Of a stretch of 64,000 nt of DNA, positions 19,353-28,773 are shown in pieces (position 1 is the first letter of the stretch; every line of letters begins with the position of its first letter). The DNA comes from Copromyces sp. CBS 386.78. Its lineage: Eukaryota; Ascomycota; Sordariomycetes; Sordariales; Sordariaceae. Under the pieces are notes generated by a model that worked only from the letters and a program-made list of their open reading frames with translations, had not been told where the DNA came from and searched no databases. The position numbers and the translations under genes were made by a program. The stretch covers positions 186,001-250,000 of the forward strand of contig MU839122.1 of assembly GCA_030685235.1 (NCBI GenBank). The letters run 5' to 3'.

Positions 19353-21440
19353 ATGGCCGCTGTGCGCCGTCGTCCCCCTACCCAGTCTCTTGTATCTGCT
19401 CTCCAACACCTCGACCTTATCTCAGCCGCTGCTCCTCCGAAACAAGCTCCCAGAGCTGCCTACGACACCGAACTGCTGGATGCTTTTATGGGATATCTCT
19501 CCACCTTCTTCCACCATTCTCCCATGAGACGAGTAACGATGCCCGGCCCGCCGCGGGTCCTGCGCTCTGCAGTCGGTAGACGCTACCTCCATGCATATGC
19601 ACGACCTTCAAGAACCTCACTCAGCTCGACAGCAAGCACCGGCGACCTTTGCGACCGCTTCCGAAGCCATAGCCTCACCACCGATCGATCCTCGAAGCGC
19701 AAGTTCCACAATTACTTCGTCACCCATCTGCCGTCGTCCTCCCTACATCCTGATTCCCACCATAAGCTCCCGCGATCGGCATCAGTACCACACAAGCAGG
19801 GTCCCGGAGCTGCTCCTGCTGCCGTACCTCCCAACATGCCCGGCCGCGACCTCACCGTCGTCCGAATCCCGCTACGGAGCGCAAAACACCATTTTGGCGC
19901 GTTCGTCTCTCGCGGCCAGCGTAACTACAATGAAGATACAAACCAGGCTGGCACCATCAGCATGCCGTCATTCGCCAAGCGAGCCCCCATGAGCCTCGTT
20001 CGCCGGCAGTCGCGGTCTCTTACCGAGAACACCACCGCCAACAGCTCCTTTGGAGACCCCCAGATCTTCTACTTTGGTGTCTTTGACGGCCATGGCGGCA
20101 CCGAGTGCAGCGAGTTCCTAAGGGACGAGCTACATGGCTATATCGAGCAGGCAGCACTGGACTTTGGCCTCCCGAGTAGTTTACAACATCAGGGCACAAG
20201 CCTGGATACTAGCTTGAGTAATCCAACGGAAACGTCGGGAAGTGCCCCCAGGAGCAGCAGAGACGCACTTGATCGAGTCGACATGAAGAGCCCCGAACAA
20301 GTCCAGCATCAACTCAATGTACCGGCAACAAAGGGCAATGCCGTCGTCCAAGAAGCTTCCCATGAACCGCCCCCTGACGGAGACGATCCCGTACCAGCAG
20401 CAGCAGACGAAGCCAAAGCCGAAGAGCTTGAGACAAAACTTCTAGGCGAATACCGCAACACAGTAGGAGGTTACTTCCGCCGCTTCACCTGCCGCTACTT
20501 TTCCGAACGAGCGGCCACCCGGGCCCGCTACTCGGGTTCTGACGCCGCCTCCTCCATGGACGACAACACCCTCAAGAACAGGCTCCAGCAGCAAATCGAC
20601 GAAACCCCCGTCACCACGCCCGTAACCGTCGAGTCCGTGCTCACCTACGCCTTCCTCCGCGCCGACCTCGACTTCATCACCGCCCAAGCCCGCAAGCCCG
20701 ACCCCGACGACCCTCACATTGCCGACTACCCCGTCAACAAGGACGAGGTCCTCGGCCAGCCGCACCTCCCGCCTTCCGGGCACGGCATCGGCGGCACCGC
20801 GCGCTTTAAGGGCGGCTCCACGGCCTCGATCGCCCTGATCGCCACTCCCACCCCCGCACCCTTCTGGCACCCGGCCGCACACAGCACTTTACTGGTAGCC
20901 CACGTAGGCGACACTAGAGTCCTGCTCTGCGAAACAGCCACCGGTCTTCCTCGCCCGTTAACCCACGACCACCACCCGTCCAGCCCCACCGAGACCCGTC
21001 GCCTGATGCGCTACGCCGAGTCGCTAGTCACCGACTCCTTTGGCGAGGAACGCATCTCGGGCCTCGCCAACTCCCGCGCCTTTGGCGACATGCAATCCAA
21101 GCGCATCGGCGTGTCGGCCGAGCCGGATATCGTTCGGGTGCACATGGAGCCGGCCGAGTACTCGTTTCTGGTGCTCATGAGCGACGGTGTGAGCGGCACG
21201 CTGAGCGATCAGGAGATCGTGGACGTGATTAAAGAGGCCAAGACGCCCGAGGAAGGAGCCAAACATGTTGTCGAGTATGCGACGGAGGTGTCGAAAGATG
21301 GAGATAATGCTACGTGTCTTGTGGTCAGGCTCGGCGGGTGGGAGAGGAGGATGGAAGGCGGACTGGGAAGTTTGGGAACCAAGGAGATCAGGGATGCGAG
21401 GAGGGCGGAGGCGTTGGATCCCAGAAGGGGGAGGCGGTGA
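19353..21440 (+). CDS. PP2C-family Ser/Thr protein phosphatase, probably mitochondrial (PTC6-like)
   Basis: A single-exon gene of 695 aa from the ATG at 19353. The N-terminus (MAAVRRRPPTQ..., many Arg/Ser, no acids) resembles a mitochondrial presequence. PP2C motifs: FGAFVSRGQRNYNEDTNQ (motif 1, E-D), FYFGVFDGHGGTECS (about 240-254, metal-binding DGHGG), VAHVGDTRVLLCE (about 515), SGLANSRAFGDMQSK, and LVLMSDGVSG (about 605-614). A DGDNATCLVVRLGG segment closes the fold. A long insertion (about residues 280-400) with Pro/Asp/Glu-rich sequence lies between the early strands. In yeast the mitochondrial PP2C of this shape is Ptc6/Aup1, linked to mitophagy and pyruvate dehydrogenase dephosphorylation; orthology is inferred from motif style and the presequence. 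Confidence 0.92.
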   Translation: MAAVRRRPPTQSLVSALQHLDLISAAAPPKQAPRAAYDTELLDAFMGYLSTFFHHSPMRRVTMPGPPRVLRSAVGRRYLHAYARPSRTSLSSTASTGDLCDRFRSHSLTTDRSSKRKFHNYFVTHLPSSSLHPDSHHKLPRSASVPHKQGPGAAPAAVPPNMPGRDLTVVRIPLRSAKHHFGAFVSRGQRNYNEDTNQAGTISMPSFAKRAPMSLVRRQSRSLTENTTANSSFGDPQIFYFGVFDGHGGTECSEFLRDELHGYIEQAALDFGLPSSLQHQGTSLDTSLSNPTETSGSAPRSSRDALDRVDMKSPEQVQHQLNVPATKGNAVVQEASHEPPPDGDDPVPAAADEAKAEELETKLLGEYRNTVGGYFRRFTCRYFSERAATRARYSGSDAASSMDDNTLKNRLQQQIDETPVTTPVTVESVLTYAFLRADLDFITAQARKPDPDDPHIADYPVNKDEVLGQPHLPPSGHGIGGTARFKGGSTASIALIATPTPAPFWHPAAHSTLLVAHVGDTRVLLCETATGLPRPLTHDHHPSSPTETRRLMRYAESLVTDSFGEERISGLANSRAFGDMQSKRIGVSAEPDIVRVHMEPAEYSFLVLMSDGVSGTLSDQEIVDVIKEAKTPEEGAKHVVEYATEVSKDGDNATCLVVRLGGWERRMEGGLGSLGTKEIRDARRAEALDPRRGRR

Positions 21441-22051
21441 TTTTTTATTTTATATTATTTCTTTGATCGGTGATCTGGTTCGGCGATAGAACGTTCGTAG
21501 ACAGCGTTTTTTTCAGTCTCTTCTTTCTTTGTGGTTACGTTACGCACAAGTACATAATGCTGGTTTTCTTATCGTTTGTTTGGGATGCATAGATAGCATG
21601 AGCATATGGTGGGTTCCATCGATGGGATGGGATGGGATCTGAGGTATCGAATATTACCGAACGACTTCGAAAAGAGTAAGAGTATCGAAGACCGCGCTCG
21701 GGAGGAGAGAGAAAGTGGAAGGCGGAAGAAGCTGATCGCGTTGCTTTTTAAGAAAGAGAGAGAAAGCAAAATTATCTGGAGCCAAGTTCAGATGTCTTTG
21801 ACATTGCAATATGATTAAGTGAAGAGATATTTGTTCTGAAGCATCTACATGACATTGATATTAACGCTGATAAATTATTTGGTGACCGGAGGGACTGAGG
21901 TGCTTCTCGCGAGTGATATTTGAAGAAAGAAAAACGGTGGGTGCAGTGGTGATGGGATACTCACTGAATGTTCCACTTGTGACTTTGCTTTGCTTTGTGT
22001 TATATAGATACTATGTTGGAGCCCTAACATCAACTAAGAACAACAACAAAT
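21441..22051. other. Intergenic, 3' flank of PP2C to tRNA-Gln
   Basis: About 600 bp, AT-rich towards the tRNA. A short GGGAT repeat lies near 21622-21638. No gene is seen. Confidence 0.5.
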
Positions 22052-22146
22052 GGTTGTATAGTGTAGCGGTTATCACTCCGGATTCTGAGTCTCCCTAATT
22101 TAGAAGAAGGATTCCGGCAACCCCGGTTCGATTCCGGGTACGACCT
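22052..22146 (+). tRNA. tRNA-Gln (anticodon CTG) with a 23-nt intron, copy 1
   Basis: The acceptor stem GGTTGTA pairs with TACGACC (one G-U). The D arm is GTG/CAC, the anticodon stem CCGGA/TCCGG, and the T arm CCCGG-TTCGATT-CCGGG. The mature anticodon loop is TT-CTG-A-T, giving CTG (22085-22087), which reads CAG (Gln). The intron is at 22089-22111, one base 3' of the anticodon as expected for nuclear tRNA introns. Internal A box (TAGTGTAGCGG) and B box (GGTTCGATTCC) are intact, and a T-rich Pol III terminator starts at 22148. Confidence 0.95.
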
Positions 22147-23224
22147 CTTTTTTTTATCTTTTTTTGTCTTGATTTTTCTTTTTTTGTCTTTTTCCTTACA
22201 TGCTTTGCTCATTCCTCTTGTTTTCTTTTTCTCACGGTTTTTTTTAAGGGGGGAGGGGGGGGGGTTTCATTACAGTAACCTTCCTTGCTCGTGATCTCTG
22301 TCTCTTTTTTTTTTTAGGAGGGAAGGAGTCATTGTAGATTACAGAAAGCACAACATGCCAGTACGTATTAGGAAGGGGCTGTGTTGGAGGTGAGCCAGTC
22401 ACGTGCCGCGCTAGCCATGGCGCTAGCCATGGCTCCACCGCACAGGGCTCCCTCTCCCTCATTTCTAGACCTCCAGACTCGTAGAGTCTCCCTCTCTTTT
22501 CTACCAACTCAATACATCACCATCATCATTGATTCCTTTCGTTGTGTTGTTCAGCCTGTTTCACAGGCTGTCACGACACGAAGGAGCATAATGTGAGGCT
22601 CAAGTTTGGGAAGGCACATACAGACGAGATGTAGAAGGAAGGAAGCTACCTCTATGTATGCACAGATAGGGCCGGTACCTGATAGGGAAAAAGGTTGGAC
22701 ACGAGAATTCCTGTCTTGTACTTAACAATCCGTCTGACATCCCCAGGCCTTAGAATAGGAACTTGTCTTCTTGTTCTCCCCATCTTCTACACACTTCTGA
22801 ATCCATTCAATTGATCACACCCTTTTTCGCCCGACAGAGTCATTATGTTCCATTCACCGGCGCTCCCGTCCTGGGTACAGTACCTTTGTAGGCTGGCCTG
22901 GTTTTTTCCTTTTCTTACCCGTTACTACCACTACTTTCTATTAAAATCAACACCTTTGCCATCGTCGCCGTGCCTTTTAGTGGTACTCCAACAGAAAGCG
23001 ACGTCGAATTTGACCGACAGACATCATGTGCTTCCAGCGAGCTCGGGGCGGGCACCTCACCTGCGGCTTTTCCCAAGCATGCTGCATGACGCCCACGGCC
23101 CAACCAATGCCCACAGCCCCACCACAACTGCCCCACCTCTCTAGAAAAAGCTCCGAATTGCCTCACCCGAACTTTATGAGAGTGCATCCCAGCACACGCA
23201 CAACAATAACAGCACAACTCAAAA
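22147..23224. other. Spacer between the two tRNA-Gln genes
   Basis: 1.08 kb. It begins with T-rich runs (Pol III termination), then a G run near 22249-22264. A near-palindromic GCTAGCCATGGCGCTAGCCATGGC segment occurs near 22410-22433 (written here only as a direct repeat of GCTAGCCATGGC). No protein gene is supported. Confidence 0.5.
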
Positions 23225-23309
23225 GGTTGTATAGTGTAGCGGTTATCACTCCGGATTCTGATTGCTTCAGAACGTTCCGGCAACCCCGGTTCGATTCCGG
23301 GTACGACCT
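23225..23309 (+). tRNA. tRNA-Gln (anticodon CTG) with a 13-nt intron, copy 2
   Basis: The mature sequence is the same as copy 1 over both exons, but the intron is different in sequence and length (23262-23274). Anticodon CTG is at 23258-23260. B box GGTTCGATTCC is present, and a T-rich stretch follows from 23309. It lies about 300 bp upstream of the HET-domain gene on the same strand. Confidence 0.95.
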
Positions 23310-23609
23310 TTTCTTTTTGACATTTTGCCCGCTGTTCTTTCTGTTTACCTTCTTTTTACACTACTGTCACAATGGGGGAGCGTAGCATCGGCGCCTATTT
23401 GGAGTGTCATACTGTCATTGGTCCCCTCCTGGATCAGGCATCCGTATCTCTTGGCTATTGGAGTTCGCGGAAGCCTGCCTGGAGTTCAACATGGTCACCA
23501 CAGCCTGCTCTTCTGAGACTTTCGAAAAACGTCTTGAATAATAAACCCTTGGACGAAACCTCCCTGATCGCCGACTGCAAAGCCTCCTCGACATACATTG
23601 AGCTTCAAA

Positions 23610-26203
23610 ATGGCTCCAAAACTTTGCGACGTCTGCTCCCAGGTTCCCACCTGGCTTGGGTCCCTCTCTTGGGTGAAACCCGTACGGAGCCATAACTGGG
23701 AGAAGAAATACGCCATGAACCATGCTGAAATCACACTGCGATCGTGGAAAGATATGGAATCTGAAGCAAAGGAAAATGGATGCGACCTATGCAAGATGAT
23801 CACGAGCCGCGGTCTAGGGTCTACAAGTCCGCGGGACCTTGCACAACACGATCCAAACATCAATCTCAGAGACGCCGAGACGCTTTCGAATACCCCGCTG
23901 ACGTTCCGGAGGGGTCTGAATTACAGACACTTGTTCTTCACCTTTAGGTGTGTAAATCACGATGGCATCTTTCTCGGGTCTGTTTATCCTGCTCCATCTT
24001 CATGGTGTAAGTGACATTCTCTTTCGTGTCTAATTGTTGGGAACGCTTCGCTTCATAGTCACTCACAGCACCCACGCTCTCCCATGTAGGCCCCAAGTTC
24101 TTACCCTTCACAGGGTACAAAGAGAACAATGCGGAATCCAACGTTATGCTCATGAAGGACTGGTTGGATCACTGCCAACGGAATCACACAAAATGCAAGA
24201 ACAAGTCAAAGGACTTTTTGCCCACCAGACTCCTGGATGTTGAAGCGTTCAAATGTAGTGAAGCGCCAAACCTCGGGGACGATGTCAAACTAGTCTGCCT
24301 CGACTCGAATGAGTTTGAGGAGCTCCCGTCCTACATCTCCTTGAGCCACTGCTGGGGACCACCCTCTAAGCGTCCAGCCACAACAACCAAGGCAAATCTT
24401 TCAAACCGAATGAGCAGAATCTCGTTTTCTGATCTTCCAAAAACCTTTCAAGATGCAGTCGACATCGCCCGAAAACTAGGCCAACGATACCTCTGGATCG
24501 ATTCCCTCTGCATCATCCAAGACTCGGAGCAAGACTGGGCCAGAGAAGCCAGCTTAATGGCCAAGGTGTACTCTTATGCTTACTGCACCCTAGCTGCTCT
24601 CAGCTCCAAAGACGCCAGCGAGGGTTTACAACAATTCGACATCCAAGACGAGTATTGCTCGTTTGTCGACTTTAGTGCAACAACTACAAACGATGACTGT
24701 GATGCCAACATCAGTTCACCCCAATCCCAATACCGCATTTTCTTGGGCGCACCATCACTCGAGTGGTCGATACGGTACTCGGGAACTGCCTACATGGCAG
24801 ACGTCTACGACATGAATCCCCTTCGCTTCCGCGCATGGGGATTCCAGGAACGAGTGTTATCGCAAAGGACAATCCACTTTGGCGATGCGGGATTGCTGTG
24901 GGAGTGTGGCGAGCTCAAGGCAACGGCGCAACTGCCGTGGCAGGACACGGAAGAGGGACCGCCGAGTGTGACGGTTTTGGACACGGGCGGATTGGACGAA
25001 TGGGTGCAGATACAAGACAGCCCCAAAACCAGAGATCTAGCAGCTGCCGCTGTTGAGGAGTATAGGCTTGAAGGGCGGTGGTGGAGCCTGGTGAAGGATT
25101 ACAGCTCTCGACTAGTAACGCAGGAAACAGACAGGCTGATTGCTTTCTCGGGAGTGGTCCAGGCTTACAAAGAGGAGTATCTTCCTAATGGAGGATACGT
25201 CGCTGGGCTGTGGAGGGAGCATTTGCCCGAGGGACTGCTGTGGCATCAAGTTGCGTACCGTACTCGGGAGAGCCAAATGAGGAGCCGACCAGCAACAACA
25301 GAATACGTAGCGCCGAGCTGGTCGTGGGCATCTGTTAGAGGACAAGTTTTGTATGACCGCGATGCTCTTGTTGTTCGGATCAAGAAGAAGATGAGGCGGC
25401 AGCAGCAGCAGCAGCCTGGACCACTAGCTCAGGGACAGGAACGAGGACAGAAAAATCTACCTCAACCTCTAGCGGATCGGGTACGAGATGTTTGGCACGA
25501 CCGCGGGACTCTTGTTGCTCGGTTCAAGAAGAAGATGGGGCCGCAGCAGCAGCAGCAGCCTGGACCACTAGCTCAGGGACAGGAACGAGGACAGAAAAAT
25601 CTACCTCAACCTCTAGCGGATCGGGTACAAGATGTTTGGCACGACCGCGGGACTCTTGTTGCTCGGTTCAAGAAGAAGATGGGGCGGCAGCAGCAGCAAC
25701 AGCCTGGACCACTAGCTCAGGGACAGGAACAAGGACAGAAAAGTCTACCTCAACCTCTAGCGGATCGGATACGGGATGAGTTGAAAGTGGAGGAGATGCG
25801 TGTGCAGCCTAAGTACGAGGATGTCTATGGGGCGCTTAGTGACGCGGTCTTGGTCCTGAGTGGTGCGAGGATGATTGAAGTTGACCCTTATCCAGACCCA
25901 GAATCCCCGGAAAGTTATGGAGAAAGTGATCGACGTCGTTGGTTTAGGGTAAAGTTGAAGAAGAACGGGTGGGTAGTAGCGGATTTTCTACCAGATGTTA
26001 TCGATGTTCTTGAAACGTGCGGTGGTGTGTTGATGTGTTTGGCTATTAGGAAAGAGAGGTATTATGATACTATGGAGGGGATACTTCTAAAGGAAGTCCT
26101 TGAAGAGGAGGGTGTCATTACGTACCGCCGGGTGGGTCATTTTAATCAGATGGATGTATCATGGTTTGAGGGTGTTGAACCGCGAAGGATTATACTGAAA
26201 TAA
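23610..26203 (+). CDS. HET-domain heterokaryon-incompatibility protein, candidate pin-c-like partner of het-c
   Basis: Exons are 23610-24006 and 24090-26203 (intron GTAAGT...TAG), giving 836 aa. The start is the ATG at 23610 (MAPKLCDVC). The N-terminus has a Cys-rich CDVC...CDLCKMI pattern seen before many HET domains. The HET domain (about residues 213-360) shows its three blocks: YISLSHCWG, DLPKTFQDAVDIARKLGQRYLWIDSLCIIQDS, and the later FRAWGFQERVLSQRTIHFG. The conserved YVAPSWSWASVRG follows (about 640). Then come three 144-bp coding repeats (25355-25786) and a tail with DELKVEEM...LVLSG. HET proteins trigger growth arrest and cell death after fusion of incompatible hyphae. In N. crassa the HET gene pin-c is tightly linked to het-c and interacts with it; this gene is the nearest intact HET gene to het-c here (2.6 kb from its 3' end). 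Naming it pin-c needs alignment. Confidence 0.92.
25355..25786 (+). repeat. Three tandem 144-bp (48-aa) coding repeats in the HET gene
   Basis: GACCGC starts units at 25355, 25499 and 25643, exactly 144 bp apart. The second and third units are almost identical; the first is slightly diverged. Each encodes a basic KKKM segment, a Gln run, and a GPLAQGQ...LPQPLADR segment. The unit length is a multiple of three, so copy number can change without frameshift. Confidence 0.95.
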
Positions 26204-27868
26204 GCGAATGGCGGGGATATCCATATAGTTTGCATCGAATTCAGTAGTTAATTAAGCTCAGAGTGCAAAATGCTAAAGGGGATGAGGTCAGTAAGGAGAA
26301 AGAAACATGGGGACTTTGCTTTAGTAAGTGAAAGTCCAAGCGATAAAGGAACGTATAACCAAAGCCATCTCGTCAAAGAAGTCTATACCCACAACACAGC
26401 CCTTTACAACCTTCCGCGTCTTCCTACTTACCTTATACTCAGAGGTACTTATCTTACCCAGCTCTTCCTCCTCGCTCAACCAAAAGCCATCCGTCCTAGC
26501 TGCTCTAGCACCACCGATATCTCGTCATCACACCAGACCCATCACCACCACTAACCACGCCCCCCATGTGCATTCCCTTTCGCCCTTTCTCCCCAAAACC
26601 AACTAACTGTCTTCTCCATCATCATCAACCCCGTCCCCATATGCCTTATCGCCAATCCCCGTTGATAAAAGTCCACCAGCCTCCTCCAACTCATGTCCCT
26701 CCCATCCCCGCTCTCTTTTATGTTCAAACCGCATGACTAGTAGGTACCGTTCTCATGTTTGCTACTCGCTAGTGCCCTCACCACCTATGTCGAGCCTGTG
26801 CCTGTGCCTGTGTGTGACACTCGGCATTGGAACTCGCGGACGCAGCGGACGCTGAGGGAAGCGAAAAAGCTAGTACCAGAGCTATCTGTCCCAAGACAAG
26901 CGCTTGTTCCAAAATCCCGTCGATGTCTTTATCGTCCCCTTTCGATTAAGACTGAGAGTCTGTTTGAAGTAGGTAGGGAAGCGATTTTGGTTGAGGGAGG
27001 ACTGGAGGCTAGGAGGCTAGGAGGGTGAGGTGAGCTGCTGGTTCTGGTTCTGGTTCTGGTCCTGGTCCTTTTATTGCTCGTATGCTTGTGCTTCTCAAGT
27101 CGGTGTGGTGTGTCATGGACTGGAAGTTCATGAACGCCCGCACTAATTGGGACTTGGGACTTGGGAGGACGATGATACTACCTAGTTAGGTAGTTAGGTA
27201 GTTATCAGGCCTGCGTTTTGTATTGGAACGGGTGTCATATTGGCATTTGATGATAATTTGTTTAATCTAGGTGAGTCACTCGTCTTTTTTTTTTTATTGC
27301 TAAAGACAGTACCTAATATCTTTCTTCAATTTATTTATTCACCTCGTTAAGAGATGGTTTCCTCTCGCTCTCTATATATTTTATATATTTGGTAGTTTAG
27401 GCTATGGATTTTGTCCAGTCGGTACGGACTGATGTGGTTCGTCGATCCCCGTTTGTTACAGTAACCACTCCCTCGTAATCATATCAGTTTGAGCATCCGA
27501 CGCGGTTCCATACTCTTAAATAAGGAAAATGCTATGGCTCCAAGGAAAACTGCACCGAATCGAATTATCCCGCCCGGCTATAAATAAGGTAAACAAACTC
27601 CCGACAAATCCTTCTTCACTACTAAGAAGAAGAAGGCCCTGGATCGTTGCCTGGTATATCAGTAAATTCTTTCATCGCCCGTATAGCCACGGCAGACACC
27701 AAAGCCTACCATCGTACCGTTCCGGCTTTTCTCTTTTTCTTTTTCTACCTCTTCTTCATTACCAACATCGAAACGATAGTCAGCAATCTTTACACCGTCC
27801 CTTTTCAGACCCTAGGTAGTGACACGAGTACTCCATCCCACATGCACCCCCTGCGGCAATCTTTTTCC
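26204..27868. other. Intergenic, simple repeats, AT-rich in part
   Basis: 1.67 kb between the HET gene and the HET relic. Seen: GGTTCT/GGTCCT hexamers (near 27040-27066), GTTAGGTA repeats near 27184-27201 and an AT-rich stretch near 27280-27400. No protein gene is supported. Confidence 0.5.
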
Positions 27869-28500
27869 CTATAATGCTTTCAGGGTCACCATGTTCTGGT
27901 CCGTCAAAGGGCTCGGTACCTTACCAGTTCGACGTCGACAAGACGGGCACCGACCGCTCAGCACCAGGTTGGCGCCCTTCAGCGGGCCGTAGGTAGACTT
28001 GTGCAGTATGTTGATCTCTTCCACTTCCAACTCGTCGCACATCTTTCTCCTCTGGAATCCTCTGGGGTGGCCGCCGCGCGAATGATTTTTTATACACGTC
28101 AACAAGGGCAATGCTTCCTGGGTTATCCTGGATACCTTACGTACCGGTACCGGGCCACCGATCGACGCCCACGACCATTGAGCTCGGCGCCACGTACCGA
28201 CGGTCGACCGCACATGGCCGGATCGGTGTGGAAGCCAGGAATCCAGAGCAGTGCCTCCGGTAGATGCGAGCTCCACATCATCCCGGCAACGTACGTCGCG
28301 CCAGGAAAGTCCTTTTGAAAAAACTGTGCCACGCCCGAGAGGGCAGCGAGCTTGTCCGTATCCTTGGTCACAATCCCTTCGCAGTTTTAAGTCGACAACC
28401 CCTGAAGCGAGTACAATCAAAACACTCGAGACTCTTTCTCTCCCTTTGCATTCCACTTCTTGACAAACCTCCAGTTCAGCCCGGGATGAACCGAGATACC
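27869..28500 (-). pseudogene. Remnant of a HET-domain gene (C-terminal part only, frameshifted)
   Basis: Reading on minus from about 28495, pieces of a HET-family C-terminus appear in different frames. They run LNWRFVKKWN, then TKDTDKLAALSGVAQFFQKDF and YVAGMMWSSHLPEALLW, then RYVAPS, then WSWASIGGP, and lastly DELEVEEINILHKSTYG with LVLSG. The order matches the intact gene at 23610-26203 (TQETDRLIAFSGVVQ, YVAGLWREHLPEGLLW, YVAPSWSWASVRG, DELKVEEM, LVLSG). At least two frameshifts lie near 28170-28205; one is a 4-nt insertion inside the PSWSW motif. An in-frame stop precedes the TKDTDK part. The N-terminal HET domain itself is absent. It is a relic of a related but not recently duplicated HET gene, lying directly at the 3' flank of het-c. 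Confidence 0.8.
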
Positions 28501-28773
28501 AAGGATAAGGGGCCAAAAACGGGGTGCCCCTTCATATTCTGTTCTTCACAGATATGCGGGGCACAAGGTAGCGATGAAAAAATAATCATCATATCATACT
28601 TGTAATAACATAAAGCGTATTGAAAAGGAATGGTATCATAACCAAAAAAAACAGCGAGCCTCACCATACGACGCAGTCGTAAACCTCATGTGCCATTCCC
28701 CAACTCATTCCACCCTACAGCTCCACCCATCTTTTCCCGTTACTCATTCACACATCATCAAGTCATAGCCCGC

